Positions 40,069-49,058 are shown, counted from the stretch's first letter. The stretch: 64,000 bases of DNA from Streptomyces sp. NBC_01460 (GCF_036227405.1 NZ_CP109473.1:6820001-6884000), one strand, 5' to 3'. A program made the numbers and translations. The notes: generated by a model not told the origin, from the sequence alone.

Positions 40069-41241
40069 TCAGCCCGTGACGCGTACGGCCTCGATCCACG
40101 GGGGAGCCTCGGGCGCGGACGGGCCGATGAGTGCGGCGACGAGCCGGCAGGCCGGGGTCTCGTCCGGCCATGGGGTGTGACCGTCCGTCAGTACGATGAT
40201 GATCGACGGGCGTTCGGGTACGGCGAGGGCCGCCGCGATCCCGACCCGCATATCGGTGCCACCGCCGCCGCCGAGCGTGATCTGTCCGGCGGACGTCACC
40301 CTGGAGACGGCCTGGACGTCGGCGTCGCAGGCCAGGACCGTGACCCGGTTGCCCCGGATCCCCACCTCGCGCAGCACACCCGTGACCTCGGCGAGCGCGG
40401 CGGCGATCTCCCCGTCACCCATCGAGCCCGAGGTGTCGATCACGACCGCCACCCTGGGCAGCGGCCGCCGCAGGCTGGGCAGCACGACACCGCGCAGGGC
40501 CGCGCTCCGGCGTGAAGGGCGGCGGTAGGTGTAGTCCACCGCCCCGGCGGCCCAGGCGGCGGCCTCCCGCACCGCGCCCGCGAGTGCCTGCCGCCAGTCG
40601 ACCGTGGGTTCGAGGACCTGGTCCGCCCATCGCTTCCAGCCGCCCGGCAGGGTGCCCCTGGCCCGCACATGGGCGCGCATGGCCTCCGCGGTGTGGTGGC
40701 GCAGCGACTCCGCCTCGACCGCGCCGACCCCCGCCGGCCCCCCGGTCGCGTCCGACTCCCAGGGGGACGGCTCGCCATGGGCGCCCGACCCGCAGTCGTG
40801 GATCCAGGTGGAGGGCGGCAGCGCGGCCAGGTACGCCTCGAAGAGCTGCCCCTCCGGAAGGCCGAAGAGGCGCGGCTCCAGCCGCCCGGCCGGCAGGGGC
40901 AGACCGTCGGCGACCAGGTCGTCGTTGATCTCGCAGTCCTGGGCGACGTTCACCCGGTGTCTGTCACGCCGGTCCCGCGCCGGCAGCAGATCCGCGCGGC
41001 CGTGGTGGTCGCGCAGCAGATGCGCGACCTCGTGCACCCAGACCGCCGCCAGCTCCGCCACCGGGGTCCGGTCGACGAAGCCGGGCGAGACGTAGCAGCG
41101 CCAGTGGCGGTCCACACCCATGGTCGGCACCTCGTCGCTGGGCACCACCGTCAGCGCGTACAGCGCCGAGGCGAGGTACGGGCGGTCCGTGGCCGCCCGG
41201 TACCGCGCCGCGAGCAGCTTCGTGGTGTCCAGTTCAGCCAC
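40069..41241 (-). CDS. Metallopeptidase/VWA-like protein of a MoxR system
   Basis: 390 residues. The N-terminal half carries HEVAHLLRDHH (His70, Glu71, His74), a gluzincin-like zinc site of the kind seen with DUF2201-type proteins. The C-terminal third is a VWA-like domain with an intact MIDAS (DTSGSMGDGE, Asp269-Ser273, and later GGGGGTDMRVGI and LTDGHTPWP). It overlaps the MoxR ATPase gene by 8 nt and is the last gene of the four-gene operon. Such MoxR-VWA pairs act as chaperone-like or conflict modules. Confidence 0.88.
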   Translation of the reverse strand: MAELDTTKLLAARYRAATDRPYLASALYALTVVPSDEVPTMGVDRHWRCYVSPGFVDRTPVAELAAVWVHEVAHLLRDHHGRADLLPARDRRDRHRVNVAQDCEINDDLVADGLPLPAGRLEPRLFGLPEGQLFEAYLAALPPSTWIHDCGSGAHGEPSPWESDATGGPAGVGAVEAESLRHHTAEAMRAHVRARGTLPGGWKRWADQVLEPTVDWRQALAGAVREAAAWAAGAVDYTYRRPSRRSAALRGVVLPSLRRPLPRVAVVIDTSGSMGDGEIAAALAEVTGVLREVGIRGNRVTVLACDADVQAVSRVTSAGQITLGGGGGTDMRVGIAAALAVPERPSIIIVLTDGHTPWPDETPACRLVAALIGPSAPEAPPWIEAVRVTG

Positions 41242-42442
41242 CCTGCGGCAGGGCGCCGGACTGGCGCAGCAGGTCCAGGAAGCCGTCGATGCCCGGTGGC
41301 ACCGGCCAGTCGAGCTTGCGCATGGCCGCCAGGTCGACCGCGGCCCGGGCCGCCACGTCGGGGACCCCCGCGTCCACGGCCTTGGCGAGCACCGCCCACC
41401 CCGCCTCCCAGCGCTTGCGGGTCGGCTCGCCCTGCACCGCGGCGACGACCGCGATCAGGAAGGCGAGCTGCCGGTCGCCCCGCTCGGGGAGCGCGAACGC
41501 GTCCGGGTCGGCGAGCACACGGTCGGGGTCGGGCAGGTCGAGGTGGTCCAGGTAGGACAGCAGCTCGATGCCCGCACCGTCCCCGACGGCGCCGGTGAGC
41601 GCGGTCGCGACCGCCTCCCGCCCGGTGCCCGCCGCGTAGCCGGTGGCCAGCAGCCGCAGGGCCATGTCCCAGGTCCGCGGGGACGGCCACGCGCGGCCCC
41701 GGCTCTCCGCGTCGGCCGGGAGGTGGTGGACCAGACCCGGACGTGCCGTCAGGAACCCGGAGACGGCGCCCCGGGCCCGTGCCACCGCGCCGGAGACCTT
41801 GGCCGGGTCGACCACCGGCACACCCAGGGCCGGCCAGGTCCCCGCCATGCCGCGGGCGACGGTACGCGGGTCGTGCGTCCAGCGGAGATGGACGAACCGG
41901 TTGGCGAGCGGCGGGCTGAGGTGCCAGCCGTCCGCCGCGCTCGACGGCGGGTTGGCCGCCGCGACGACGCGTACGCTCTCCGGCAGCCGCAGGCTGCCCA
42001 CCCGCCGTTCGAGCACGACCCGCAGAAGCGCGGCCTGCACGGCAGGAGGCGCCGACGACAGCTCGTCGAAGAACAGCAGGCCCCGGCCGGAGCGGGCGAG
42101 CCGGACCGCCCAGTCCGGAGGCGCCATCGGCACACCCGTCACCGCCGGATCGTCACCCACGACGGGCAGCCCGGCGAAGTCCGACGGCTCGTGGACGCTC
42201 GCGATGACCGTCTCCAGCTCTAGCCCCAGACCGGCGGCGAGCTGCTCCATGCCCGCGGACTTGCCGATGCCGGGCTCGCCCCACAGCAGGACCGGCTGAT
42301 TGGCCGTCACCGCCAGGGCGAGCGCGTCGAGCTGCGGGCTCTCGGCGGGCTCGGTGCGGGTGAGGCGCAGGCGACGGTTGAGTTCGTCGGCCGCCTCCAG
42401 GCCGCGGGAGGGGACGGACCGGTCCCCGATGGTCGTGCTCAC
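41234..42442 (-). CDS. MoxR-type AAA+ ATPase
   Basis: 402 residues from a GTG overlapping the ankyrin gene stop by 4 nt. Walker A is GEPGIGKS at 55-62 and Walker B is LLFFDELSS with Asp126 and Glu127. AAANPP (sensor 1) and RFVHLRWTHD follow. The C-terminal lid domain is helical. MoxR ATPases remodel or load protein partners, usually the adjacent VWA protein. Here it is also co-transcribed with repeat proteins upstream. Confidence 0.93.
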   Translation of the reverse strand: MSTTIGDRSVPSRGLEAADELNRRLRLTRTEPAESPQLDALALAVTANQPVLLWGEPGIGKSAGMEQLAAGLGLELETVIASVHEPSDFAGLPVVGDDPAVTGVPMAPPDWAVRLARSGRGLLFFDELSSAPPAVQAALLRVVLERRVGSLRLPESVRVVAAANPPSSAADGWHLSPPLANRFVHLRWTHDPRTVARGMAGTWPALGVPVVDPAKVSGAVARARGAVSGFLTARPGLVHHLPADAESRGRAWPSPRTWDMALRLLATGYAAGTGREAVATALTGAVGDGAGIELLSYLDHLDLPDPDRVLADPDAFALPERGDRQLAFLIAVVAAVQGEPTRKRWEAGWAVLAKAVDAGVPDVAARAAVDLAAMRKLDWPVPPGIDGFLDLLRQSGALPQGG

Positions 42443-44211
42443 TGCTGCGCGTCCTCCCCGTCCTTGTTCCTGAACCACCGCTCGTACCAGTCGACGCCGA
42501 TGCCCGGGTGCTCCGTGGACAGCCGCTCCCGGAGGAACGCGAGGTCCTCGCGCTTGTACCGGTGGACCAGCTGGTCGAGGGAGAGCCCCTCCGAGTCCGT
42601 CACGTCGATCCGGGCCCCCGCGTCGAGCAGCGCCCGTACCAGCGTGGTGGGACCCCGCTCGCTCACCGCGACGCTCAGCGGGGTCCGGCCGAGATGGTCC
42701 CTGGCCTCCAGGTCGAGCCCCGCCGCCAGCAGCCTTGGCAGGAGTGCCTCGTGATCGAGCAGCGGCAGCACGTGCAGCAGCCCCCGCCTCCTGGCGTTGC
42801 GCACACGGAGGTCGACCCCGGCGTCCAGCAGTTCCAGGACTCCGGCGGTGTTCCCGTGCTGGATGTGCAGGAACAGCTCCTTGCGCTGGTCCCGCAGCGC
42901 CTTCGGGAGACGCCCCACACCCGTCGTGCAGGAGTGCTCCACCGCGAAGCAGCCCGCGACCGCGCCGCCGAACGCCCGCATGGCGCTCTCGCGCAGCCGC
43001 TCCTCCTCCGTGTGCGGGGAACGCAGCACGCCGTCACGGAAGACGACCTCGTGCCACTCACCCCGGCACCGCACGCGCACCGTACGCGGCAGGGACGGCC
43101 CGGGGGGCCCGAACGGCCCTTCGAGCGAGGGGAACAGGGCCCGCGCCACCAACGGGTGGAGCCACTGCGGCGGTACGACGCCCGCGCGCAGCAGATCGAG
43201 GTCGGGGAGACGCCGCCAGGCCGCCTCCGGCAGGAAGGCGGTGGGAGCGGTGGACCTCGCGTCCACGACCGTGGCCCGGAGCCGCCCGCCCGCGCTGTGG
43301 TCCGTGAGCTCCAGCTGGATGTACCTCCGCCAGTGGCCGGCGGCCAGGAAGCGCTCCCGGCCGACGGTCGCGGTCGCCCGGCGTACGGCCGCCTCGAGCC
43401 GGGGAATGTCCATCGGGGTCGCGCGGAGCACTTCCCCGGGGTCCGTCCGGTACCTCGGCCGCTCGGTGGAGGGAGGCGTCGGATCCCACTCGATCCCCGC
43501 GGCCTCGAACGCCTCCGACACCTCGCCGTTCTCATGGAGCAGCGTCACCCGCTCCGCCCGGGCGGCGGCATCGCCGTCACCGGGCGCGCCGAGCTCCTGC
43601 CGCGTGAGCGGGGTCCCGTCGTCGTGGAAGAAGGGGATCCGGCCGCCTGCCCCCACAGCGGTCCGCAGACCGTCCGTACGCCGGGAGTCCCACAGGTACC
43701 GGACGGAGCGCCAGTCCTCGGTACCGGTGAGGAACAGACCGGGGGAGGACTCGCCGGGCACGGCACCGAAACGCAGCGAGAGCCGCTGGGGGCCCTCCAC
43801 CATCGGGGGCGTACACAGATGGAGGTACGGCGCGTGGGGCAGACCGGCCCCGGCCCCGTCGTCGGTGTCGGCGTATCCGGCGTATCCGGCGAGGACGACG
43901 GTCCGGCTGGGGGTGAGTGTCGAGCGTCCTCCCAGGACCCGGGGCAGGTGCCAGCGCACCAGGTCGGGTACCAGGTGGAGCAGGTCCGCCACGAGGGCCC
44001 GCGCCACGGGCGTGCCGTAGGCGGCGGCCACCTCGGCGGGATCGAGGTCCACGTCGACGCCGGCCGCGGAGAGGGCGCCCCGCCAGTCACCGGCCAGCCG
44101 CCGTTCGGCGGACCGCTCGATCATCCCGCGGGGCACGGCGTACCGCCGGACCTGCCGCAGGCTCGACGCCTGCTCACCGGTGAGGAACCGGTCCTCCGGG
44201 CGCAGCCTCAC
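42439..44211 (-). CDS. Large protein with C-terminal ankyrin repeats
   Basis: 590 residues. The first about 440 residues form a region I cannot assign, with several conserved-looking blocks (RYAVPRGMIERSAERRLAGD, LVADLLHLVPDLVRWHLPR, LEAAVRRATATVGRERFLAA). From about 445 come at least three ankyrin repeats: LFLHIQHGNTAGVLELLDAG, ARRRGLLHVLPLLDHEALL and LGRTPLSVAVSERGPTTLVR. The C-terminus is basic, then acidic. It overlaps its neighbours by 4 nt at both ends. The position between an LRR protein and a MoxR ATPase suggests a sensor or substrate adaptor for the ATPase. Confidence 0.85.
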   Translation of the reverse strand: MRLRPEDRFLTGEQASSLRQVRRYAVPRGMIERSAERRLAGDWRGALSAAGVDVDLDPAEVAAAYGTPVARALVADLLHLVPDLVRWHLPRVLGGRSTLTPSRTVVLAGYAGYADTDDGAGAGLPHAPYLHLCTPPMVEGPQRLSLRFGAVPGESSPGLFLTGTEDWRSVRYLWDSRRTDGLRTAVGAGGRIPFFHDDGTPLTRQELGAPGDGDAAARAERVTLLHENGEVSEAFEAAGIEWDPTPPSTERPRYRTDPGEVLRATPMDIPRLEAAVRRATATVGRERFLAAGHWRRYIQLELTDHSAGGRLRATVVDARSTAPTAFLPEAAWRRLPDLDLLRAGVVPPQWLHPLVARALFPSLEGPFGPPGPSLPRTVRVRCRGEWHEVVFRDGVLRSPHTEEERLRESAMRAFGGAVAGCFAVEHSCTTGVGRLPKALRDQRKELFLHIQHGNTAGVLELLDAGVDLRVRNARRRGLLHVLPLLDHEALLPRLLAAGLDLEARDHLGRTPLSVAVSERGPTTLVRALLDAGARIDVTDSEGLSLDQLVHRYKREDLAFLRERLSTEHPGIGVDWYERWFRNKDGEDAQQ

Positions 44212-45347
44212 CGGTAGACGCTCCGGATGGCGCGCAGGTCCGGGTGGGCGCCGTGGTCGGGGCGCAGCCGGGTGGCGAAGGACCGCTTCACCTTGCGGGG
44301 GAGCCCGGGCCCGAGTCCTACGTACTCCAGCCGGCAGTCCGCGCCGACGGCGCCCAGCAGGGCCTTCGCTCCCCGCCCCGTCAGCCCGGTGTGGGCCAGT
44401 TCGAGGCGCCGCAGGGGGCTTCCGGGCAGCGCCAGGGCCAGCGCGTGGGCGCCGGCGTCGCCGATCGCGTTCCCCGCGGCTCCGAGGCTGCGCTCCGACA
44501 GGGGCCGCCCGAGGTCGAGGGCCTCGATCCCGCCGAGCGCGTCGGCCAGGGCGCGGGCCCCGGCCGGCCCGATCCCGTTCCCGCCGAGCCCGAGCCGCAC
44601 CGGGCGCTCCGGATCGGCCGAGGCGGCGAGCACGGCGGCCCCCGCGTCGCCGAGGTGGTTGGCCGAGACGTACAGCTCCCGCACCCCCGCCTCCCGGATC
44701 AGCGCGGCGAGGAGCGGAGCGGCGTCCGGGCCGAGCCCGTTGCCGCCCAGGAAGAGCCTCTCCAGCGGCTGTGCCCGTGAGGCCAGCGCGTCGAGCAGCG
44801 CCTCCAGACCGGCGGCGGTGATCCCGGTGTTGACGAGGTCGAGCGTGCGCAGCGAGGTGGGGCGGGCCAGCATCGGCACGAGCGCCCGGACGCCGGTGTC
44901 ACCCAGCGGGTTCCGCTTCAGCCACAGCGCCCTGACCGTGGAGTCCTCGCCCAGCGCGGCCGCGAGCGCGGCGGCGCCTTCGGCCCCGATGCGGTTGCAG
45001 CCGAGGTAGACCGTCCGCAGAGCGTGTCCGCGTACGCCGTGCAGAGCGGCCGCCACCGAGCACGCGCCCTCGTCGCCGAGGGAGTTGGTGCCGAGCAGGA
45101 CGTGGCCGGCGTGCGGCGACCGGGCGAGGGCGGGCATCAGCACGGCCGCACCGGCGGCACCGAGGCCCTGCTTGCAGAGATCGACCCTGCCGTCGGCACG
45201 CAGCGTCCCGACCGGGAACACCTCGTCGGGCCCTACCACCCGCTCGCTCCCGAGCCGCTCCACCAGCGGGTGCAACGCGGCCACGTCGACGAGCGGAACG
45301 TCAGGGTGCTCGATCGCGGGGCAGCGCACGGGCATCGGCTGCGACAA
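44208..45347 (-). CDS. Leucine-rich-repeat protein (ribonuclease-inhibitor type)
   Basis: 379 residues from a TTG at 45347 (GGGAG 5 nt upstream); an ATG at 45335 would also serve. About ten repeats of the RI type run from residue 60 to 350, for example LRTVYLGCNRIGAEGAAALA, VRALWLKRNPLGDTGVRALV and LERLFLGGNGLGPDAAPLLA. There is no signal peptide, so it is cytoplasmic. It heads the four-gene operon, overlaps the ankyrin gene by 4 nt and is preceded by a tRNA-like sequence. LRRs usually bind proteins; no effector domain is fused. Confidence 0.88.
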   Translation of the reverse strand: MSQPMPVRCPAIEHPDVPLVDVAALHPLVERLGSERVVGPDEVFPVGTLRADGRVDLCKQGLGAAGAAVLMPALARSPHAGHVLLGTNSLGDEGACSVAAALHGVRGHALRTVYLGCNRIGAEGAAALAAALGEDSTVRALWLKRNPLGDTGVRALVPMLARPTSLRTLDLVNTGITAAGLEALLDALASRAQPLERLFLGGNGLGPDAAPLLAALIREAGVRELYVSANHLGDAGAAVLAASADPERPVRLGLGGNGIGPAGARALADALGGIEALDLGRPLSERSLGAAGNAIGDAGAHALALALPGSPLRRLELAHTGLTGRGAKALLGAVGADCRLEYVGLGPGLPRKVKRSFATRLRPDHGAHPDLRAIRSVYR

Positions 45348-45441
45348 CACAACTCCCCAGTCCCTCGCCGGATCCTGGGCCGGAGGCGGGCCGTTCGCGC
45401 CCACCACCCGCCCAGCGCCGGCGCGATCCTCCACGAACAGG

Positions 45442-45520
45442 TGGCAAGACCGGCCGGATTCGAACCGGCGTCCTCCAGCTCGATGCGTGGGCGCGACGAC
45501 CTCTGCGCTACAGCCTTGCC
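45442..45520 (-). tRNA. tRNA-like sequence with a 10-bp acceptor stem and no normal anticodon arm
   Basis: 79 nt on the minus strand. The 5' GGCAAGGCTG pairs at all ten positions (two G-U type pairs) with the 3' CGGTCTTGCC. It is followed by TA, a D-arm GCGC-N10-GCGC and a perfect T-arm GCCGG-TTCGAAT-CCGGC, with a terminal A. The anticodon region (CCACGCATCGAGCTGG) gives only CCA/TGG plus a bulged GC/GC pair, so no anticodon can be assigned. A pseudo-tRNA, an unusual allo-tRNA-like molecule or a tRNA-mimic leader of the LRR operon are all possible. The rest of 45348-45651 shows nothing else. Confidence 0.55.
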
Positions 45521-45651
45521 GTGCGTGATCATAGCGGCCACCGGCCCGAAATCGCACGCCAGTACGCAGGTGTGGGCGGGTGTGTGTAGGATTTCGAACC
45601 TGTTCAATAATGAGCCGGTCCCGCGACTCCCCGTACGAGAGGCCCGCCACG

Positions 45652-46005
45652 ATGAGCCGTACCCGTAGTCCTCGCGGCGCCCGGATCGCGGCCGTCGCCT
45701 ACGTCCTCGCCATGGCGGCCGGAGGACTCGTCGCCGGAGCGGCCCATGCCCCCTCGTACGCCGAGCCGTTGCTCCTCGGGCTGGCCCAGCCCGGGCTGAA
45801 CGTGCTGTACGTCTTCGTCCTCATGCCGCTCACCGTGCTCCTCGGTGACGTCGGCGGGGGAGTGGGGGACGCCGGCGGCCGCGCTCTCGCCTGCGGGCTG
45901 GGGGCAGTCGTCAACGTCCTGCTCGTGCGGGCGATCGTGTGCGCGGTCCGCGCGGTCGCCGCGGACCTCCCCGCATGCAGGAAGCGCCGCACCCCGGCGC
46001 GGTGA
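45652..46005 (+). CDS. Small multi-pass membrane protein
   Basis: 117 residues from the ATG at 45652 (MSRTRSPRGARIAAVAYVLA). Three hydrophobic segments (about 12-32, 42-65 and 78-100) and a basic C-terminus are visible. Similar Streptomyces proteins are listed as SCO4225-type membrane proteins in my memory, with no known role. Divergent from the LRR operon and convergent with aceB. Its stop lies inside the shared terminator. Confidence 0.6.
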   Translation: MSRTRSPRGARIAAVAYVLAMAAGGLVAGAAHAPSYAEPLLLGLAQPGLNVLYVFVLMPLTVLLGDVGGGVGDAGGRALACGLGAVVNVLLVRAIVCAVRAVAADLPACRKRRTPAR

Positions 46006-46022
46006 CGCGCGGGGTGCGGCGC
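45984..46022. terminator. 13-bp hairpin shared by the membrane-protein gene and aceB
   Basis: GCGCCGCACCCCG (45984-45996) pairs perfectly with CGGGGTGCGGCGC (46010-46022) between convergent genes. Its left arm overlaps the last codons of the membrane-protein gene. Confidence 0.8.
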
Positions 46023-46036
46023 TCGGTGCTGCGGGC

Positions 46037-47656
46037 TCAGCCCAGCTGCTCGTACGCCGGCAGCGTCAGGAAGTCCGCGTAGTCCTGGTCCAGCGAGACC
46101 TGGAGCAGGAGGTCGTGGGCCTGCTGCCACCTGCCGGCCTCGAAGGCCTCGTCGCCGATCTCCGTACGGATCGCGGCCAGTTCGTCGGCCGCGACCTTGC
46201 GGGCCAGCTCCGCCGTGGCGTGCTCGCCGTTCTCGAAGACGACGTCCGCGTTGATCCACTGCCAGATCTGCGAGCGCGAGATCTCGGCGGTGGCGGCGTC
46301 CTCCATCAGGTTGAAGATGGCGACGGCGCCCATGCCGCGCAGCCACGCCTCGATGTAGCGGATGCCGACCGCGACCGCGTTCTGCAGGCCGTCGTACGTG
46401 GGCTTCGCGTCCAGGGTGTCGATGGCGATCAGGTCGCCCGCCGCCACTGAGACGTCCTCGCGGAGACGGTCCTTCTGGTTCGGCTTGGCGCCGAGGACCG
46501 CGTCGAAGGAGGCCATGGCGATCGGGACGAGGTCCGGGTGGGCCACCCAGGAGCCGTCGAAACCGTCGCCGGCCTCGCGGTCCTTGTCGGCCTTGACCTT
46601 CTCGAAGGCGACCTTGTTGACCTCGGCGTCACGCCGCGAGGGGATGAAGGCCGCCATCCCGCCGATGGCGTGCGCGCCGCGCTTGTGGCAGGTGCGGACC
46701 AGCAGTTCGGTGTACGCCCGCATGAACGGCGCGGTCATGGTGACCAGGTTGCGGTCGGGCAGGACGAACTTCGAGCCGCCGTCACGGAAGTTCTTGACGA
46801 TGGAGAAGAGGTAGTCCCAGCGGCCCGCGTTCAGCCCGGAGGCGTGGTCGCGGAGCTCGTAGAGGATCTCCTCCATCTCGTACGCGGCGGTGATCGTCTC
46901 GATCAGGACGGTCGCGCGGACCGTGCCCTGCGGGATGCCGACGTAGTCCTGGGCGAAGACGAAGATGTCGTTCCAGAGGCGGGCCTCCAGGTGCGACTCC
47001 GTCTTCGGCAGGTAGAAGTACGGGCCCTTGCCGAGGTCGATCAGACGCTGGGCGTTGTGGAAGAAGTAGAGGCCGAAGTCGACCAGCGCGCCGGGCACCG
47101 GGGTGCCGTCGAGCTGGAGGTGGCGCTCGTTCAGGTGCCAGCCGCGCGGGCGTGTGACGACGGTCGCGAGCTCCTCGGCGGGCTTGAGGGCGTACGACTT
47201 GCCCGACTTCGGGTCCGTGAAGTCGATGTTCCGGGTGTACGCGTCGATCAGGTTGAGCTGGCCGGTGATCACGTTCTCCCACGTGGGGGCGGACGCGTCC
47301 TCGAAGTCGGCGAGCCAGACCTTGGCGCCCGAGTTCAGGGCGTTGATGGTCATCTTGCGGTCGGTCGGACCGGTGATCTCCACCCGGCGGTCGTCGAGCG
47401 CGGCCGGGGCCGGGGCGACCTTCCAGGTGTCGTCCACGCGGATCGCTTCCGTCTCGGGGAGGAAGTCCAGCGTGGAGGTGCGGGCGATCTCGGCCCGGCG
47501 CTCGCCGCGGCGGGCGAGCAGCTCGTCGCGCCGGGGCGTGAACTGCCGGTGCAGCTCGGCCACGAACGCGAGGGCCGCATCGGTCAGGACCTCGTCCTGC
47601 CTCGGCAGGGGCTCGGCATCGACGATGGCCAGCGGGGACGGCGCTGGTGCGGACAT
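46037..47656 (-). CDS. aceB: Malate synthase A
   Basis: 539 residues, the size of malate synthase A. Signature residues are seen in VWLADFEDASAPTWEN, PRGWHLNERH, KTESHLEARLWND, LRDHASGLNAGRWDYLFS and the C-terminal NLMEDAATAEISRSQIWQW. It condenses glyoxylate with acetyl-CoA to malate. In this locus it disposes of glyoxylate from allantoin; no isocitrate lyase gene is nearby. The promoter carries both motif A and motif B. Confidence 0.96.
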   Translation of the reverse strand: MSAPAPSPLAIVDAEPLPRQDEVLTDAALAFVAELHRQFTPRRDELLARRGERRAEIARTSTLDFLPETEAIRVDDTWKVAPAPAALDDRRVEITGPTDRKMTINALNSGAKVWLADFEDASAPTWENVITGQLNLIDAYTRNIDFTDPKSGKSYALKPAEELATVVTRPRGWHLNERHLQLDGTPVPGALVDFGLYFFHNAQRLIDLGKGPYFYLPKTESHLEARLWNDIFVFAQDYVGIPQGTVRATVLIETITAAYEMEEILYELRDHASGLNAGRWDYLFSIVKNFRDGGSKFVLPDRNLVTMTAPFMRAYTELLVRTCHKRGAHAIGGMAAFIPSRRDAEVNKVAFEKVKADKDREAGDGFDGSWVAHPDLVPIAMASFDAVLGAKPNQKDRLREDVSVAAGDLIAIDTLDAKPTYDGLQNAVAVGIRYIEAWLRGMGAVAIFNLMEDAATAEISRSQIWQWINADVVFENGEHATAELARKVAADELAAIRTEIGDEAFEAGRWQQAHDLLLQVSLDQDYADFLTLPAYEQLG

Positions 47657-47800
47657 GAGCTGTCACTCCTTCAGCGGGGCGGCGCGGACGACGTCCCACG
47701 GCTGCCGGGTCGCCTGAGACGGCACTGAGTGCCGTGGCTCCGAGATACGGCCGTGGGTGCCGTCCGGGTGCGGAAGCGGCGCGGCGTGCGTGCTGCGTGC

Positions 47801-47854
47801 TTCTGATCAGTGGATATTAGTTTCCTCATGGTGGAAGTTCAATGGTTTGTTGAT
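47801..47854 (-). promoter_or_regulatory. aceB promoter with motif A pair and motif B
   Basis: On the minus strand TTGAAC (47842-47837), a 17-nt spacer and TAATAT (47819-47814) form the promoter. TTCCTCATGGTGGAA (47822-47836) lies in the spacer and TTCTGATCAGTGGAT (47801-47815) at the start site, 21 bp apart, as at gcl and hyi. TTCAATGGTTTGTTGAT (47838-47854) is a motif-B relative overlapping the -35. Confidence 0.7.
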
Positions 47855-47941
47855 ATCGAGATTCTCCGGGTCGACAGATGTGTGTCCTCGGTGGCGCGGC
47901 GTGCCAGGGCCCGCACGGTCCGTGTACCCCGTGCGCCCCGC

Positions 47942-48547
47942 TCACTCCAGGTGCCTCAGGTCCTCCGTCGTGTCGATGTCGTGGTCCCGGGCAACATCGG
48001 AACACTCGACGAGCGTGATCGCATCGCGGTGCGCCCGCAGATAGGCCCGCGCCCCCTGGTCGCCGGACGCTCCCGCCGCGATGTCCGCCCACCGGTCGGC
48101 CCCGAACAGCACCGGATGGCCGCGCTCCCCGTCGTACGCGGCGGCCGCCAGGGTCGCCCGGGAGCGGTACGCCGCGCGGACCCGCGCCACCGCCTCCGCC
48201 CCGATGCCCGGCTGGTCGACCAGGAGGACGAGGGCCGCGTCCGCCTCCGAACCCATGAGGGCGCCGAGCCCGGCCCTGAGCGAGGAACCCATGCCCTCCT
48301 CCCACAGGGGGTTCACCGTCACCGCGCAGGCCGAGAGGTCCGCCCGGGCCCGCACCTCGTCGGCGGCGGCACCCAGCACGACGTGGACCGGACCGCACCC
48401 GCCGTTGCGCAGCGCCCGTGCGGCGTGCTCGACGAGGGGGCGGCCGCGGTGCTCCAGCAGTGCCTTCGGCCGGCCGCCGAGGCGTCGGCCGCCGCCCGCC
48501 GCGAGCAGTACTCCGGCGACCACGGGGATCCGTTGTGTATGAGCCAT
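47942..48547 (-). CDS. MobA-like nucleotidyltransferase (MocA type)
   Basis: 201 residues from the ATG at 48547. The nucleotide-binding motif is VLLAAGGGRRLGGRPKALLE, followed by NPLWEEGMGSSLRAGLGAL and LVDQPGIGAEAV, the pattern of CTP:molybdopterin cytidylyltransferases. Such enzymes mature the molybdenum cofactor of xanthine-dehydrogenase-family hydroxylases. Xanthine dehydrogenase itself is not in the window, but the purine context fits. A bare NTP-transferase role cannot be excluded. Confidence 0.8.
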   Translation of the reverse strand: MAHTQRIPVVAGVLLAAGGGRRLGGRPKALLEHRGRPLVEHAARALRNGGCGPVHVVLGAAADEVRARADLSACAVTVNPLWEEGMGSSLRAGLGALMGSEADAALVLLVDQPGIGAEAVARVRAAYRSRATLAAAAYDGERGHPVLFGADRWADIAAGASGDQGARAYLRAHRDAITLVECSDVARDHDIDTTEDLRHLE

Positions 48548-48738
48548 GCGCCCTGGATACCACTGCGCCGTCCGCACCGGAGGAAGGGGCGTCACCCCTC
48601 AGGGGTACCCCCGAACTCCGTCCGCGCAGTGGCGCGCGCCACCTTCGATGGCGTTAACTTGACGACGGTCCCGGGCACTTGACCGCCGCCCGGGGCGAGA
48701 TCGACACACCGGCACGATGACGTGCGAGGGGGAGTGCT

Positions 48739-49056
48739 TTGTTGCGAAGCGTGGGGCAGGAGAGGTTGACCGGCAGCGACGAGGATCCGAGAGTGACGGA
48801 GCTCCGTACGGCCGTCTCCCGGCTCCGCCGTGAACTGGCCGGACTCCGCGTCGAGTTCCCGGACCGGGGCATCGCCGAGGACGAGCTGGCGGCCCTGGAC
48901 GCCATGGCGGTCAGCGGGCGGCCGGAGATACCCCGGCTGCGCCGCTCGCTGCTGCTGGTCGCGGGGGCGATCGGTTCGGTCAGCGCGCTGGCGTCGGGGC
49001 TACGGGACGTGCGGGTGGCCGTCGACCTCTTCGGGGAGCCCCCGCACCACTCGTGA
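48739..49056 (+). CDS. DUF5955 family protein
   Basis: 105 residues from a TTG with a GGGGGAG tract upstream; a GTG at 48748 is an alternative. The pattern GSDEDPRVTELRTAVSRLRREL, then FPDRGIAEDELAALDAMAV, then RLRRSLLLVAGAIGSVSAL matches proteins I know as DUF5955, often encoded near signalling genes. The N-terminus is helical and the C-terminal third hydrophobic. Upstream TTGACG (48658-48663) may be the -35. Convergent with the response-regulator gene. Function unknown. Confidence 0.6.
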   Translation: MLRSVGQERLTGSDEDPRVTELRTAVSRLRRELAGLRVEFPDRGIAEDELAALDAMAVSGRPEIPRLRRSLLLVAGAIGSVSALASGLRDVRVAVDLFGEPPHHS

Positions 49057-49058
49057 GG

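Noticed and set aside
45442..45520. Selenocysteine tRNA
   Set aside because: The long acceptor/T stack recalls tRNA-Sec, but the long variable arm, 6-bp D-stem and TCA anticodon are absent and the length is only 79 nt.
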